Shown piece after piece: positions 1-7,940 of a stretch of 15,380 nucleotides of DNA (its first letter is position 1; each line of letters begins with the position of its first letter). The notes below the pieces were generated by a model. The model was not told where the DNA came from. It did not search any database and worked only from the letters and a program-made list of their open reading frames with translations. This DNA comes from Bacteroidales bacterium (lineage in GTDB: Bacteria > Bacteroidota > Bacteroidia > Bacteroidales > JAADGE01): assembly GCA_029932445.1 (NCBI GenBank), contig JAOZQB010000055.1, positions 1 through 15,380 on the forward strand, in the 5' to 3' direction. The translations under genes and the position numbers were made by a program.

Positions 1-167
1 AAATAATAAATACAGCTTTTTGTATGTTTAAAATTGAGAAATGTTTATTTTGCAAATAAATAAAAAAAATAAAATGACCGTGATTAAAAAATTATTAAAT
101 TATACAACGAAATAATTATTTTATCAAGGTAAATTCCAAAAGACCCTTAAAATATAAAATTGTACAC

Positions 168-707
168 ATGAAAATTTATTCAAAAACAGGTGACAAAGGA
201 AAAACATCACTGTTAAGCGGAGAACGTGTTGAAAAATCGGATATTCGGATTAATGCATACGGCACAATTGATGAATTAAATTCATTTATCGGTTTTTTGA
301 ATACGCTTGAATTATCAGAACGGCATAAGATATTTCTGAAAGAAATTCAGAATAAGCTATTTAATTTAGGATCATTATTGGCTGTAAGAAAGGCGGTTTC
401 TTTTAAAATTCCCGAAATTAAGGAGGATGATATTTTATTGTTGGAGAATGAAATAGATTACTTAAATAAAGATATTCCTAGTTTGAAAGAATTTATTATT
501 CCGGGTGGTGATATTGTTTCGGCACAATGTCATATATGCAGAAGCGTATGCAGAAGAGCTGAACGATTGGTTGTTGAAATAGGAGAAAAAGAATCGGTAA
601 ATAATTCAGTTGTAAAATTTTTAAACAGACTTTCAGATTATCTTTTTGTACTTGCCAGAAAAAATACTTATGAAAAACATTTGTCTGAAACTGTTTGGAA
701 GCCCTGA
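168..707 (+). CDS. PduO-type cob(I)alamin adenosyltransferase
   Basis: This 179-residue protein transfers the adenosyl group of ATP to cob(I)alamin to make adenosylcobalamin, a cytoplasmic step that supplies B12-dependent enzymes. The family is recognised from the N-terminal ATP-binding motif TGDKGKTSLL (residues 7-16), YGTIDELNSFIG (31-42), the CRRAER motif (128-133) and NRLSDYLFVLAR near the C-terminus (153-164). All are typical of the trimeric PduO/MMAB family, and the length matches the usual 180-190 residues. The ATG is the first in frame and sits directly before the conserved N-terminus. No other cobalamin gene or B12-dependent enzyme is visible nearby, so it is probably a stand-alone salvage enzyme. 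The 167 bases upstream are very AT-rich and hold no recognised riboswitch. Identification is firm; physiological linkage is inference. Confidence 0.95.
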   Translation: MKIYSKTGDKGKTSLLSGERVEKSDIRINAYGTIDELNSFIGFLNTLELSERHKIFLKEIQNKLFNLGSLLAVRKAVSFKIPEIKEDDILLLENEIDYLNKDIPSLKEFIIPGGDIVSAQCHICRSVCRRAERLVVEIGEKESVNNSVVKFLNRLSDYLFVLARKNTYEKHLSETVWKP

Positions 708-762
708 AAATAAAGGGACTGAAAGCTTTTCAAAAAAAAATTTTTTCATTTGTTTTTTTTTA

Positions 763-770
763 TATATTTG
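763..770 (+). promoter_or_regulatory. Bacteroidota-type -7 promoter element for the DUF2795 gene
   Basis: TATATTTG matches the TAnnTTTG -7 consensus of Bacteroidota and is followed by C, as is common. It lies about 46 bases before the DUF2795 start, in an otherwise T- and A-rich gap. No good TTTG/TTG -33 element stands at the expected 19-21 base distance; the nearest TTTG (749-752) is too close. The call rests on the -7 box alone. Confidence 0.4.
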
Positions 771-816
771 CAATCCCAAAAAAGCAGATACATTAACCTA
801 AATTAATATTAATAAT

Positions 817-1038
817 ATGTATTGGACATTAGAATTAGCATCAAAATTAGAAGATGCACCATGGCCCGCAACAAAAGAAGATTTAATTGATTATGCGATA
901 CGTTCGGGAGCCCCTTTGGAAGTTATAGAAAATCTTCAGGAAGTTGAAGATGAGGGTGAAGCTTATGACAGTATCGAAGATATTTGGCCGGATTATCCCA
1001 GCAAAGATGACTTCTTTTTTAATGAAGACGAATATTAA
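817..1038 (+). CDS. small acidic DUF2795 protein
   Basis: This is a 73-residue, strongly acidic protein with no signal peptide or membrane segment. It starts MYWTLELASKLEDAPWPATK and continues with LIDYAIRSGAPLEVIENLQ (residues 23-41), then a DE-rich tail ending NEDEY. I recognise this layout as the short DUF2795 protein widely conserved in Bacteroidota; its function is unknown. The W-P-A-T-K-x-D/E-L-I-x-Y-A pattern is the core of the domain. The gene has its own candidate promoter box and ends 4 bases before a strong hairpin terminator, so it is probably a single-gene transcript. Small size and high conservation suggest a housekeeping or regulatory role, but nothing in the sequence says which. 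Confidence 0.9.
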   Translation: MYWTLELASKLEDAPWPATKEDLIDYAIRSGAPLEVIENLQEVEDEGEAYDSIEDIWPDYPSKDDFFFNEDEY

Positions 1039-1042
1039 AAAG

Positions 1043-1079
1043 AAAAAATAAGAGCGATTTTTAATCGCTCTTATTTTTT
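1043..1079. terminator. bidirectional hairpin terminator
   Basis: Positions 1043-1059 and 1063-1079 form a perfect 17-bp inverted repeat around a 3-base T loop. The core AAGAGCGATT pairs with AATCGCTCTT, and A/T runs extend the stem. Read on the + strand it ends in a T run and terminates the DUF2795 transcript. The A run on the left arm gives a T run on the other strand, so it also serves the convergent six-gene operon. The right arm overlaps the last three codons and stop of the OstA-like gene (stop at 1071-1073). Confidence 0.9.
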
Positions 1080-2696
1080 ATTCGGATCTTTTATTTCTTC
1101 GTTTTTTAAATCTTCTTTTGCTGTATTCTCATTTTCTGAAGAAGTTTCGTTCAGCTGTTGTTTTTGTGCTTCTTTCCAAATAAATATATCTTCTTTTTTT
1201 AAAGGCCGGTTTTGTTCTTCCCATTTAAAGCCGGATAATGTTGTTTCCGATTGAGTTAAAGTTAGGGGCGGATGTATTTTACCCTTTGGTTTTTCATAAA
1301 ACCAAATTTTATCTAATTTATTATCTTTCAGGTAAATATCCATGTTTTTACAATCAATGAAATTCACTCCTATTAACTTGTTATCATCATCTCTGATAAA
1401 ATACACAGATTTTCCGTTTCCTTTTACATCAACTTCCGACACTTTTTTATCATCAATATAGGCCGTCATTTCATCGCCGAAAATTTGATTAAAACGAACA
1501 GAGTCGGATTGTGAAATAATGAAAGCATTTTGAATCATATCAATTTCATCGACTTCATTTTTGTATGTTTGAATTTCAATATAATCGGCAGTAAGTTGAT
1601 TGGAATCTGACCACATAACCGGGTTTGTATGCATTTCAAAAACGGAATCAAGAAGATTATATACCAATGAATCACACATTGATTGAAAGTCCGATTTATA
1701 TGTTTTAACATGATGAAATGCTAAAATTATCCTGAAAACGTGTGCTGTATCATTCACAATTACAGAATCTTTATACGATTGAAGTGTATCTGCATGCATA
1801 AATAAGGAATCATTCTCGGCAACTTGTATAAACCGGGCACTGTCAGTCATTAAAAAGAACCCGTTATTTTCATTATAAAAACCGTTGTTTCCTTTTAATA
1901 AAACATTTTGAATGCTGTCTTTGAAAGTGACGTTTTGAAATGCTTTTCCGATTCCCGAATTTCTGTTATAATAAAGACTGTCACCCAGCAGTTTTTGTTC
2001 ATTATTTTTGAAATAAGCATTTTTATTAAACTGTGAGATATTTTTATTGTGATCGTACCAGCCGTTTTCGCAATAAATATAATTAGAATCACTGATAATC
2101 TCAGTGGGACCGATGAAGTATGAGATTTTAGTTTGGGTATTGTGCTTTAAAGTGTCTGAAAACATCTTAAACCTCGGATTCGTCACTTCAACATTCTTTT
2201 TAAAAAAGAATTCATTATCATCGACAAAATAATATCCGAAAACACTTTTTAACGTGTCTTCTCCGTTAACGGTAATTCCGTTATTATAGTAGTAACCGAT
2301 ATTTTTATCCAGGTCATAATCCAAACTGTCGGTTTCTAATAATAAACTGTCTTTTTTTAAAATAACATGATTACGTACTTTTGCATATTTATCTTGTCCG
2401 GAATAGTGCAAAGTATCACCGTATAAAAAAACGGTATCCTCGAGATTTTTACCCGGTTTAATTAATCGAACATTTCCGAATGCATCAAAATAATTTGTTT
2501 CATAATTAAATAATGCACTGTCGCAAAACATGATTGAGTTTTCATGTTTAAATACAACACTGTCAGTCAGTATTTTAATGTCAGGACCCAGGTTTTTGGT
2601 CGTAAACAGATATTTGGAATCAAAATCAATTTTAGTTTGAGAAAAAACCAAGTTGAAATTAAGGATAAACAATATGAAAAACAGTGTTTTTTTCAT
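1071..2696 (-). CDS. OstA/LptA-like exported protein (LPS transport)
   Basis: This 541-residue protein has a signal peptide (MKKTLFFILFILNFNLVFSQ) and a body of repeated beta-rich units. These alternate D-S/T-L-x-Y, 'DSLLLETDSLDYDLD', and short YxNNG turns, the pattern of OstA/LptA jellyroll domains. In the LPS pathway such proteins bind lipid A and bridge the periplasm, or form the N-terminal part of LptD. There is no C-terminal barrel here, so it is an OstA-like periplasmic protein rather than a full LptD. The tail from about residue 510 (SENENTAKEDLKNEEIK) is charged and probably disordered. It is the last gene of the operon, 35 bases after moxR, and its stop lies inside the terminator hairpin. 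Family assignment comes from the repeat style and Bacteroidota context; the exact substrate is inferred. Confidence 0.82.
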   Translation of the reverse strand: MKKTLFFILFILNFNLVFSQTKIDFDSKYLFTTKNLGPDIKILTDSVVFKHENSIMFCDSALFNYETNYFDAFGNVRLIKPGKNLEDTVFLYGDTLHYSGQDKYAKVRNHVILKKDSLLLETDSLDYDLDKNIGYYYNNGITVNGEDTLKSVFGYYFVDDNEFFFKKNVEVTNPRFKMFSDTLKHNTQTKISYFIGPTEIISDSNYIYCENGWYDHNKNISQFNKNAYFKNNEQKLLGDSLYYNRNSGIGKAFQNVTFKDSIQNVLLKGNNGFYNENNGFFLMTDSARFIQVAENDSLFMHADTLQSYKDSVIVNDTAHVFRIILAFHHVKTYKSDFQSMCDSLVYNLLDSVFEMHTNPVMWSDSNQLTADYIEIQTYKNEVDEIDMIQNAFIISQSDSVRFNQIFGDEMTAYIDDKKVSEVDVKGNGKSVYFIRDDDNKLIGVNFIDCKNMDIYLKDNKLDKIWFYEKPKGKIHPPLTLTQSETTLSGFKWEEQNRPLKKEDIFIWKEAQKQQLNETSSENENTAKEDLKNEEIKDPNKK

Positions 2697-2731
2697 TATT
2701 CGGAAAATGTATCCTTTATTTACGGAATAAT

Positions 2732-3697
2732 TTAAAGTAATTTATTTATTATTGCATCAACGCTTATACCTTCTGCTTCCGCTTTGTAATTTCTTACAAT
2801 TCGATGTCTTAAAACAGCGGGAGCTACGGCTTTAACATCTTCAATATCAGGTGCATATTTTCCGTTGATTGCGGCATGAGCTTTCGCCCCGACTACAAAA
2901 TACTGTGATGCTCTGGGTCCGGCACCCCATTCCAAATATTGATTCGCCCATTCATGTGCTTTTTCGGTTCCGGGTCGTGTAAGTGATGCTAAATTTACGG
3001 CATATTGCAATACATTGTTATTAATCGGAATACGACGAATTAATTTTTGAAAATAAATAATTTCTTCAGCTGATAAAATGGTATTTAACGAAACAGTATT
3101 TTCTGTTGTTGTATTTTCTACAATAGTAATTTCATCTTCAAAAGAAGGATAATCTAACCAAATATTAAACATAAATCGGTCAAGTTGTGCTTCCGGAAGG
3201 GGATACGTTCCTTCTTGTTCAATCGGATTTTGTGTTGCAAGGACAAAAAACGGTTTTTCCAGTTCATATTTTGTTCCGCCTGCAGTAACATTTCTTTCTT
3301 GCATGGCTTCAAGTAAAGCTGCTTGTGTTTTCGGGGGCGTTCGATTTATTTCATCCGCTAAAATAACATTTGCAAATAAAGGCCCTTTGATGAATTTAAA
3401 TTTTCTGTTTTCGTCTAAAATTTCTGTTCCTATAATATCCGAAGGCATTAAATCGGGCGTAAATTGTATGCGTTTATATTTTAAACCCAGGACTTGTGCT
3501 AAAGTATTTACCAATAATGTTTTTGCTAAGCCGGGAACACCCACCAATAAACAGTGACCGTTACTGAAAACGGATAATAAAACTTCTTTTACAACATCAT
3601 CTTGTCCGAAGATTACTTTCTTAATTTCAGTTGAAAATCTTTCATAAACATTTTTTAAAGCATCAACAGCTTCAACATCATCTTTGTAATTATTCAT
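2732..3697 (-). CDS. MoxR-family AAA+ ATPase
   Basis: This 321-residue cytoplasmic ATPase has every motif of the MoxR family. Walker A is GVPGLAKT (residues 53-60), Walker B is ILADEIN (112-118), sensor 1 is ATQNP (154-158), the arginine finger lies in LPEAQLDRF (R174), and sensor 2 lies in GPRASQ (R262). The C-terminal lid holds LRHRIVRNY. MoxR proteins act as chaperone-like ATPases, usually with VWA-domain partners, on membrane or periplasmic assembly and stress responses. Here the usual DUF58 and VWA (Bat-type) partner genes are absent. The neighbours are instead the SurA-like gene (27 bases upstream) and the OstA-like gene (35 bases downstream). The start is the first Met before VEAVDALKNVYERF. 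Family identity is certain; the client is unknown. Confidence 0.95.
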   Translation of the reverse strand: MNNYKDDVEAVDALKNVYERFSTEIKKVIFGQDDVVKEVLLSVFSNGHCLLVGVPGLAKTLLVNTLAQVLGLKYKRIQFTPDLMPSDIIGTEILDENRKFKFIKGPLFANVILADEINRTPPKTQAALLEAMQERNVTAGGTKYELEKPFFVLATQNPIEQEGTYPLPEAQLDRFMFNIWLDYPSFEDEITIVENTTTENTVSLNTILSAEEIIYFQKLIRRIPINNNVLQYAVNLASLTRPGTEKAHEWANQYLEWGAGPRASQYFVVGAKAHAAINGKYAPDIEDVKAVAPAVLRHRIVRNYKAEAEGISVDAIINKLL

Positions 3698-3724
3698 AGA
3701 TAAATAAGTTTTTTAAAAAAAGGT

Positions 3725-5077
3725 TTATTTTGCTAACCAACCTTTATATTTAAAATCACAATTATAGAATGAGTCGTCAATTTTGATATAAGTTGTTTTT
3801 TGTATTTTTTTAATCCAATTACTGATTAATTCTGTTTTTTTATGTGCCTTGGTTAAATCACTGATTTGTTGATAATCTGTATTAATATCTGCAATATGCG
3901 GTTCTGTTTTGTTTAAAAGTTTCACTATTTTAATTTCCGGTTTTCCTTTCATGCTTGTGCTTTCAAAGGGTTCGGAAATTTCACCGGTTTTCATTTGTTT
4001 TAATATGTAATTGGTTGCGGGATCTAATTGGCTGCTTGTAAATTCTGAAGTTCCCGTATAAGGATTGACTACTATGCCGTTACTTTTTCCGGATTCTTCG
4101 TCATCGGAATAAAGCAAAGCCGCTTCTTCAAAAGTAATTTTACCGCTTCTGATACTTTCTGCGATGCTGTCAAGTTTTGCTTTTGCTTTAATTTTTTCTG
4201 CCGTTGTAGGTTTCGGTATTTTCAAAATATGTTTAATATGAATACGTTCACCTTTTCTGCCCAGATATTGAATGATGTGATAGCCGTATTCTGTTTTTAC
4301 GATATCTGATATTTCACCGGGTTTATCTAATTCAAAAGCAACAGCTGCAAATTCGGGAACTAAATCGCCTCTTCTGATCCATCCTAAATCACCGTCTTTT
4401 TGTGCAGATGCTAAATCATCCGAATACAAACTTGCCAGAAATGAAAAATCTTCACTTTTTTCAGATCTTTCTTTATATTCTTGAAGTGATTTTTTTATTT
4501 GTTCGATTTGACTGTCTTTTATTTTCGGATGAATAACAATTTGAGCTAATTCAATTTTTGATTCTATCAAAGGCAGACTGTCTTTCGGAAGACTTTTAAA
4601 AAATTTCTTGACTTCTTGCGGAGTTACGGAAATATCACCCGAAATTGTTGATTCCATTTGTTGGGCAATTAACTGATCTTTTATGATTTCTCTGAAATGA
4701 CTTTCAATTTCTGAATACGGTTTATTAAAATATTTTTCCATGGCTTCTCTGCCTCCCATTTGTTCTTCAAACATCATCATTCGTCTTTGAAGTTCACCGT
4801 CAACTTGCATATCAGAAACTTCAACACTGTCAAGACGTGCTTGATTTACCAAAAGAGCTTGGTACAGAAGTTCTTCAAAAACAAAACATTTTAAATTGTC
4901 TCCGTGATTTTCGCCTCTTGATTTATATTGCATGGCCATGGATTCAACATCGGATTTTAAGATTATTTTTTGACCGACGGTTCCGACTATTTTATCAATC
5001 ATTTTTTCTTGGGCAAAACCCGACAGTGCGGTAAATAAAACCGCAGCTGATAAAAGTATTTTTTTCAGTATCATCAT
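3725..5077 (-). CDS. surA: SurA-type periplasmic peptidyl-prolyl isomerase
   Basis: This 450-residue exported chaperone/isomerase helps unfolded outer-membrane proteins cross the periplasm. A signal peptide (about residues 1-22, ending SGFAQ) precedes a SurA-N domain (about 25-160) that opens IDKIVGTVGQKIILKSDVE. Two parvulin domains follow. The first, about 175-275, contains GDLGWIRRGDLVPEFAAVAF and GYHIIQ. The second, about 278-390, starts IHIKHILKIPKP and is more divergent. This is the SurA domain order, and the length is close to the E. coli protein. The gene starts 1 base after the preceding lipoprotein gene ends, implying translational coupling. Two adjacent Met codons (MMILKK) make the start ambiguous by one residue. 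A third SurA-like gene lies just upstream. Confidence 0.92.
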   Translation of the reverse strand: MMILKKILLSAAVLFTALSGFAQEKMIDKIVGTVGQKIILKSDVESMAMQYKSRGENHGDNLKCFVFEELLYQALLVNQARLDSVEVSDMQVDGELQRRMMMFEEQMGGREAMEKYFNKPYSEIESHFREIIKDQLIAQQMESTISGDISVTPQEVKKFFKSLPKDSLPLIESKIELAQIVIHPKIKDSQIEQIKKSLQEYKERSEKSEDFSFLASLYSDDLASAQKDGDLGWIRRGDLVPEFAAVAFELDKPGEISDIVKTEYGYHIIQYLGRKGERIHIKHILKIPKPTTAEKIKAKAKLDSIAESIRSGKITFEEAALLYSDDEESGKSNGIVVNPYTGTSEFTSSQLDPATNYILKQMKTGEISEPFESTSMKGKPEIKIVKLLNKTEPHIADINTDYQQISDLTKAHKKTELISNWIKKIQKTTYIKIDDSFYNCDFKYKGWLAK

Positions 5078-5078
5078 T

Positions 5079-5924
5079 TTATTTAATATAAACTTTGATT
5101 CTGCCGTTCTTTACGGCATTTTTAAAAATTTTATTTTCTAATTTATTAATTAAATTACTTTTTCGTTTGTTTAAAATAATTATTTTTATTTTGTCTTTAG
5201 CGAATTCAAGCGGCATTTTCTGCCCTTTTAATTTATACTCTTTAAAATATACAAAATATACAAAGTTATTATCTCTTGTTTGAATACGTTTATTTAAATT
5301 TACTACGGTTTCGGCATTGTTTAAAGAAATCGGTAATAAATTTGAAATAATCGATAAATCATTCCATTTTTTAGAAAAATTAAAATAATCTTCAGCATTA
5401 TTTTCAGCATATTCTTTCATCCTTTCAATTGCATCGTCCTCATTAGACAGGAAATATTTTTTGAATGTGTTTACGTTTTCATTGTTGTTAAATTTGTAAT
5501 AATATGCTTTAACAATATCATTATTTAAAGTAAAACTTTCCGGATATTCATTATAATAAGATTCAATTTGAACATTCGTAATATTCGTATCCAGATTTTG
5601 TTTGATATATTCTTGCTTATATTTTTCAATAAAAAGAGATTCTCTGTATTCTTCAACAATATAATCAATATCTTTTTGATTCTCGGAAAGATTTATTTCC
5701 GCTCGGTTTAATAAGGTTTGTTTTCTTACCCATAAATCAACTTTATTTTTTAAAATTATTAAACTGTCAGATTTATTAATTCCTTTAGGGATGATATCTT
5801 GAATGTCTTCTAAATATAATTTGTTCCCGTAAACAGATGCCAATTCCGTTTTATGTTCGTCTTTTTTACAAGAAAAAACAAAAAGTAATGTTGTGATTAA
5901 AAGTATATAACGAAATTTTTTCAT
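5079..5924 (-). CDS. SurA-N-like lipoprotein without an isomerase domain
   Basis: This is a 281-residue predicted lipoprotein. A short hydrophobic leader ends in the lipobox FVFSC (Cys19) followed by KKDE. Residues about 28-125 resemble the N-terminal chaperone region of SurA/PrsA proteins: a strand with ASVYGNKLYLEDIQDIIP, then long charged helices, including IESYYNEYPESF (about 120-131). No parvulin signature (no GG-x-L-G, no GYH or FGxH) appears in the rest, so it is probably a holdase or partner and not an isomerase. It lies 24 bases after the two-domain isomerase gene and 1 base before the SurA gene, which strongly suggests joint action in outer-membrane protein folding. Function is inferred from fold resemblance and context; I do not recognise a named family. 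Confidence 0.8.
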   Translation of the reverse strand: MKKFRYILLITTLLFVFSCKKDEHKTELASVYGNKLYLEDIQDIIPKGINKSDSLIILKNKVDLWVRKQTLLNRAEINLSENQKDIDYIVEEYRESLFIEKYKQEYIKQNLDTNITNVQIESYYNEYPESFTLNNDIVKAYYYKFNNNENVNTFKKYFLSNEDDAIERMKEYAENNAEDYFNFSKKWNDLSIISNLLPISLNNAETVVNLNKRIQTRDNNFVYFVYFKEYKLKGQKMPLEFAKDKIKIIILNKRKSNLINKLENKIFKNAVKNGRIKVYIK

Positions 5925-5948
5925 AATAGTTACAAATTATCAGAACTG

Positions 5949-7916
5949 TTATTGTTTAATAAACGATGTTTTTATTTTATTCAATTCCTCTTTATTGACG
6001 GTAACGGGATATTTCTTTTTTAATTCCGATAACCATTTTTTTTCAAGATAGTTTTGATAGTCTGAAATAACGATACCTCTTATTTCATCAAAGGGTTTCC
6101 CTTTTGATATTTTTTTATCGTTAATTGCGATTATCAAATTGTCTTTAGGAAAATCAATCACATTTTGTTTGTTTGGGTTATTAAATATTTTATCCGCATA
6201 AATGTTTTCTCCTTTTGTGAAATTTCCGGCATCAATCAAAGCAAATCTGAGTGTATCTCCTTTGCTCATTTTTTGAACCAAAACACTGTCGGTATATTTT
6301 GTTCTTGAAGCTTTTAACCGGTTGATTGCTTTTTTGGCATCTTTTGCTTTTTGATATTTAAAAACGGAAATATTATAATTTATTTGTTTACTGTATAAGG
6401 AGTCGTAATTGGAATTATAATATTTTTTCAAACCGATTGTATCTTCTGAAGCTTTATCCCAAATTTCTTTTTTCATTAAATCAAATAATAACATTCCGTC
6501 ATGATATTCTTTTAACAGATAACTGAATGCCGGTTTCGTTTTTTCCAAATTAGTTATTTCGGTTTCAGAAAGGGTAGTATAAACAAAGTCTTTGAAATAA
6601 TTATTTACGAAAGTTTTTAAATCAGAATTTTTTGTTCTTTTTTGATTTTCTTCAATATATGCGGCAAAATTTCTGTCAGAATAATTTTTCCCGTTTAAGC
6701 TAAATAAAACCTTGTCCGTTTTTTTAGTTACGGGCATTTTCCATTTTCCGACAAATACTGTTGAATCTAATAAATCAATTAATATTTCCGGAGAGTTAAG
6801 TTCTTTATAGTTAAAAGTTTGTTTAAGTTTGCTTGTAACAAATTGTTTTACGATTTCTTGTCGAACTTTATCACTTTCAACGGTTTTTCTTATTTTATCG
6901 TTGTTTTTTTCAGTTTCTTCAGGAGGCCGTTTTGAAATAAGTTTAATAATATGCCATCCGAAACGAGTTTTTACGGGTTTGCTGTAATCACCCTTATTTT
7001 GTAAAGCAAAAGCAACTTCTTCAAATTCGGGAACCATTCTGCCTGTTGAAAATTCAGGTAATTCTCCGCCTTTTTTTGCAGATGCTTTATCGTCAGAAAG
7101 TTTAGCTAATTCTTCAAATTTACCGCCGTTTTGCAGTTGTAAATAAATACTGTCAATTTTATTCTTTTTTATTGTTTTCAAAGAATCTGAAAGATTATCG
7201 GAAGCACTTATCATAATATGAGCAACTTTGACGAATCCGTGTTCCGGTCTCATATCGGCAATTTTAACTAAATAATATCCGAAATTAGTTCGAATAGGCA
7301 TTGATAAATCTCCTTTGTTAGCTTTAAAAGTAAAATTTTGAATATTGTAGGGAATTTTCAGAGGTTTTAAGAAAGATAAATGGCCTTTATTTTTTGAAAC
7401 ACTTCTGTCGTCAGATGATTTAACGGCAACGGTCTCAAAATTTTCACCTTGGAGAATGCGTTCACGAATTTGCAATGATTTATTATAAGCTTTTAAAGTA
7501 TCTTCAGGAGATGCATTTCGAGGAAGTTTTGTGAATATAATATCTAATTTTACTTCTTTTTTATTTCTTTGAAGGGCTTCGTCTGTTAATTCTTTCCATT
7601 TAATATTTTCAGTAAGATAAGGTTTTGCAAGTTGTGATTTGTAACCGGCAAGTTCTTTTTTAAAAGCAACAGCTGTATCCATTTTTAAATTTTCCGCTTC
7701 CGTAACTTTTAGTTTAAAATTTATGAAAAGTTTTAAATATTCGTCAACGGATTCTTTGTTGATGTTATCGGCATTATTTTTTTTATAAATATACAAAAAT
7801 TCATCTCCTGAAATTTTTTTATTTCCGATTGTCAGGAGTGTTTCATTTGTTTGTGAAAAACCGGATAGTGAAAAAAATATTAAAACTGCTGTTAATTTGA
7901 TCGTTTTCATTTTCAT
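5949..7916 (-). CDS. exported parvulin isomerase with two PpiC domains and a long C-terminal extension
   Basis: This 655-residue protein has a signal peptide (to about residue 22, SLSGFSQ) and a SurA-like N-terminal helical region (about 25-115, with LKLFINFKLKVTEAENLKMD). Two rotamase domains follow. The first (about 122-220) opens EVKLDIIFTKLP and closes FGYYLVKI. The second (about 227-330) opens GFVKVAHIMISA, contains KKGGELPEFSTGRMVPEFEEVAF and closes FGWHIIKL. The second keeps the canonical parvulin signature better. The 325-residue C-terminal part is helical and charged, with no family I recognise. It should act in the periplasm on outer-membrane or secreted clients. The gene follows guaB by 24 bases and precedes the lipoprotein gene by 24 bases. 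ATG codons at residues 1 and 3 are both possible starts. Confidence 0.92.
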   Translation of the reverse strand: MKMKTIKLTAVLIFFSLSGFSQTNETLLTIGNKKISGDEFLYIYKKNNADNINKESVDEYLKLFINFKLKVTEAENLKMDTAVAFKKELAGYKSQLAKPYLTENIKWKELTDEALQRNKKEVKLDIIFTKLPRNASPEDTLKAYNKSLQIRERILQGENFETVAVKSSDDRSVSKNKGHLSFLKPLKIPYNIQNFTFKANKGDLSMPIRTNFGYYLVKIADMRPEHGFVKVAHIMISASDNLSDSLKTIKKNKIDSIYLQLQNGGKFEELAKLSDDKASAKKGGELPEFSTGRMVPEFEEVAFALQNKGDYSKPVKTRFGWHIIKLISKRPPEETEKNNDKIRKTVESDKVRQEIVKQFVTSKLKQTFNYKELNSPEILIDLLDSTVFVGKWKMPVTKKTDKVLFSLNGKNYSDRNFAAYIEENQKRTKNSDLKTFVNNYFKDFVYTTLSETEITNLEKTKPAFSYLLKEYHDGMLLFDLMKKEIWDKASEDTIGLKKYYNSNYDSLYSKQINYNISVFKYQKAKDAKKAINRLKASRTKYTDSVLVQKMSKGDTLRFALIDAGNFTKGENIYADKIFNNPNKQNVIDFPKDNLIIAINDKKISKGKPFDEIRGIVISDYQNYLEKKWLSELKKKYPVTVNKEELNKIKTSFIKQ

Positions 7917-7940
7917 TTAATTTTATATTATTTTTTTTAT

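Noticed and set aside
44..60. Inverted repeat TTTATTT-TGC-AAATAAA
   Set aside because: Only A-T pairs with a 3-base loop, no T run after it on either strand; expected by chance in DNA this AT-rich. A TATTTTG here is also one base short of the -7 consensus.
720..746. Possible terminator after the adenosyltransferase gene (GAAAGCTTTTC then A and T runs)
   Set aside because: The palindrome leaves no room for a loop and has one unpaired base; no convincing stem.
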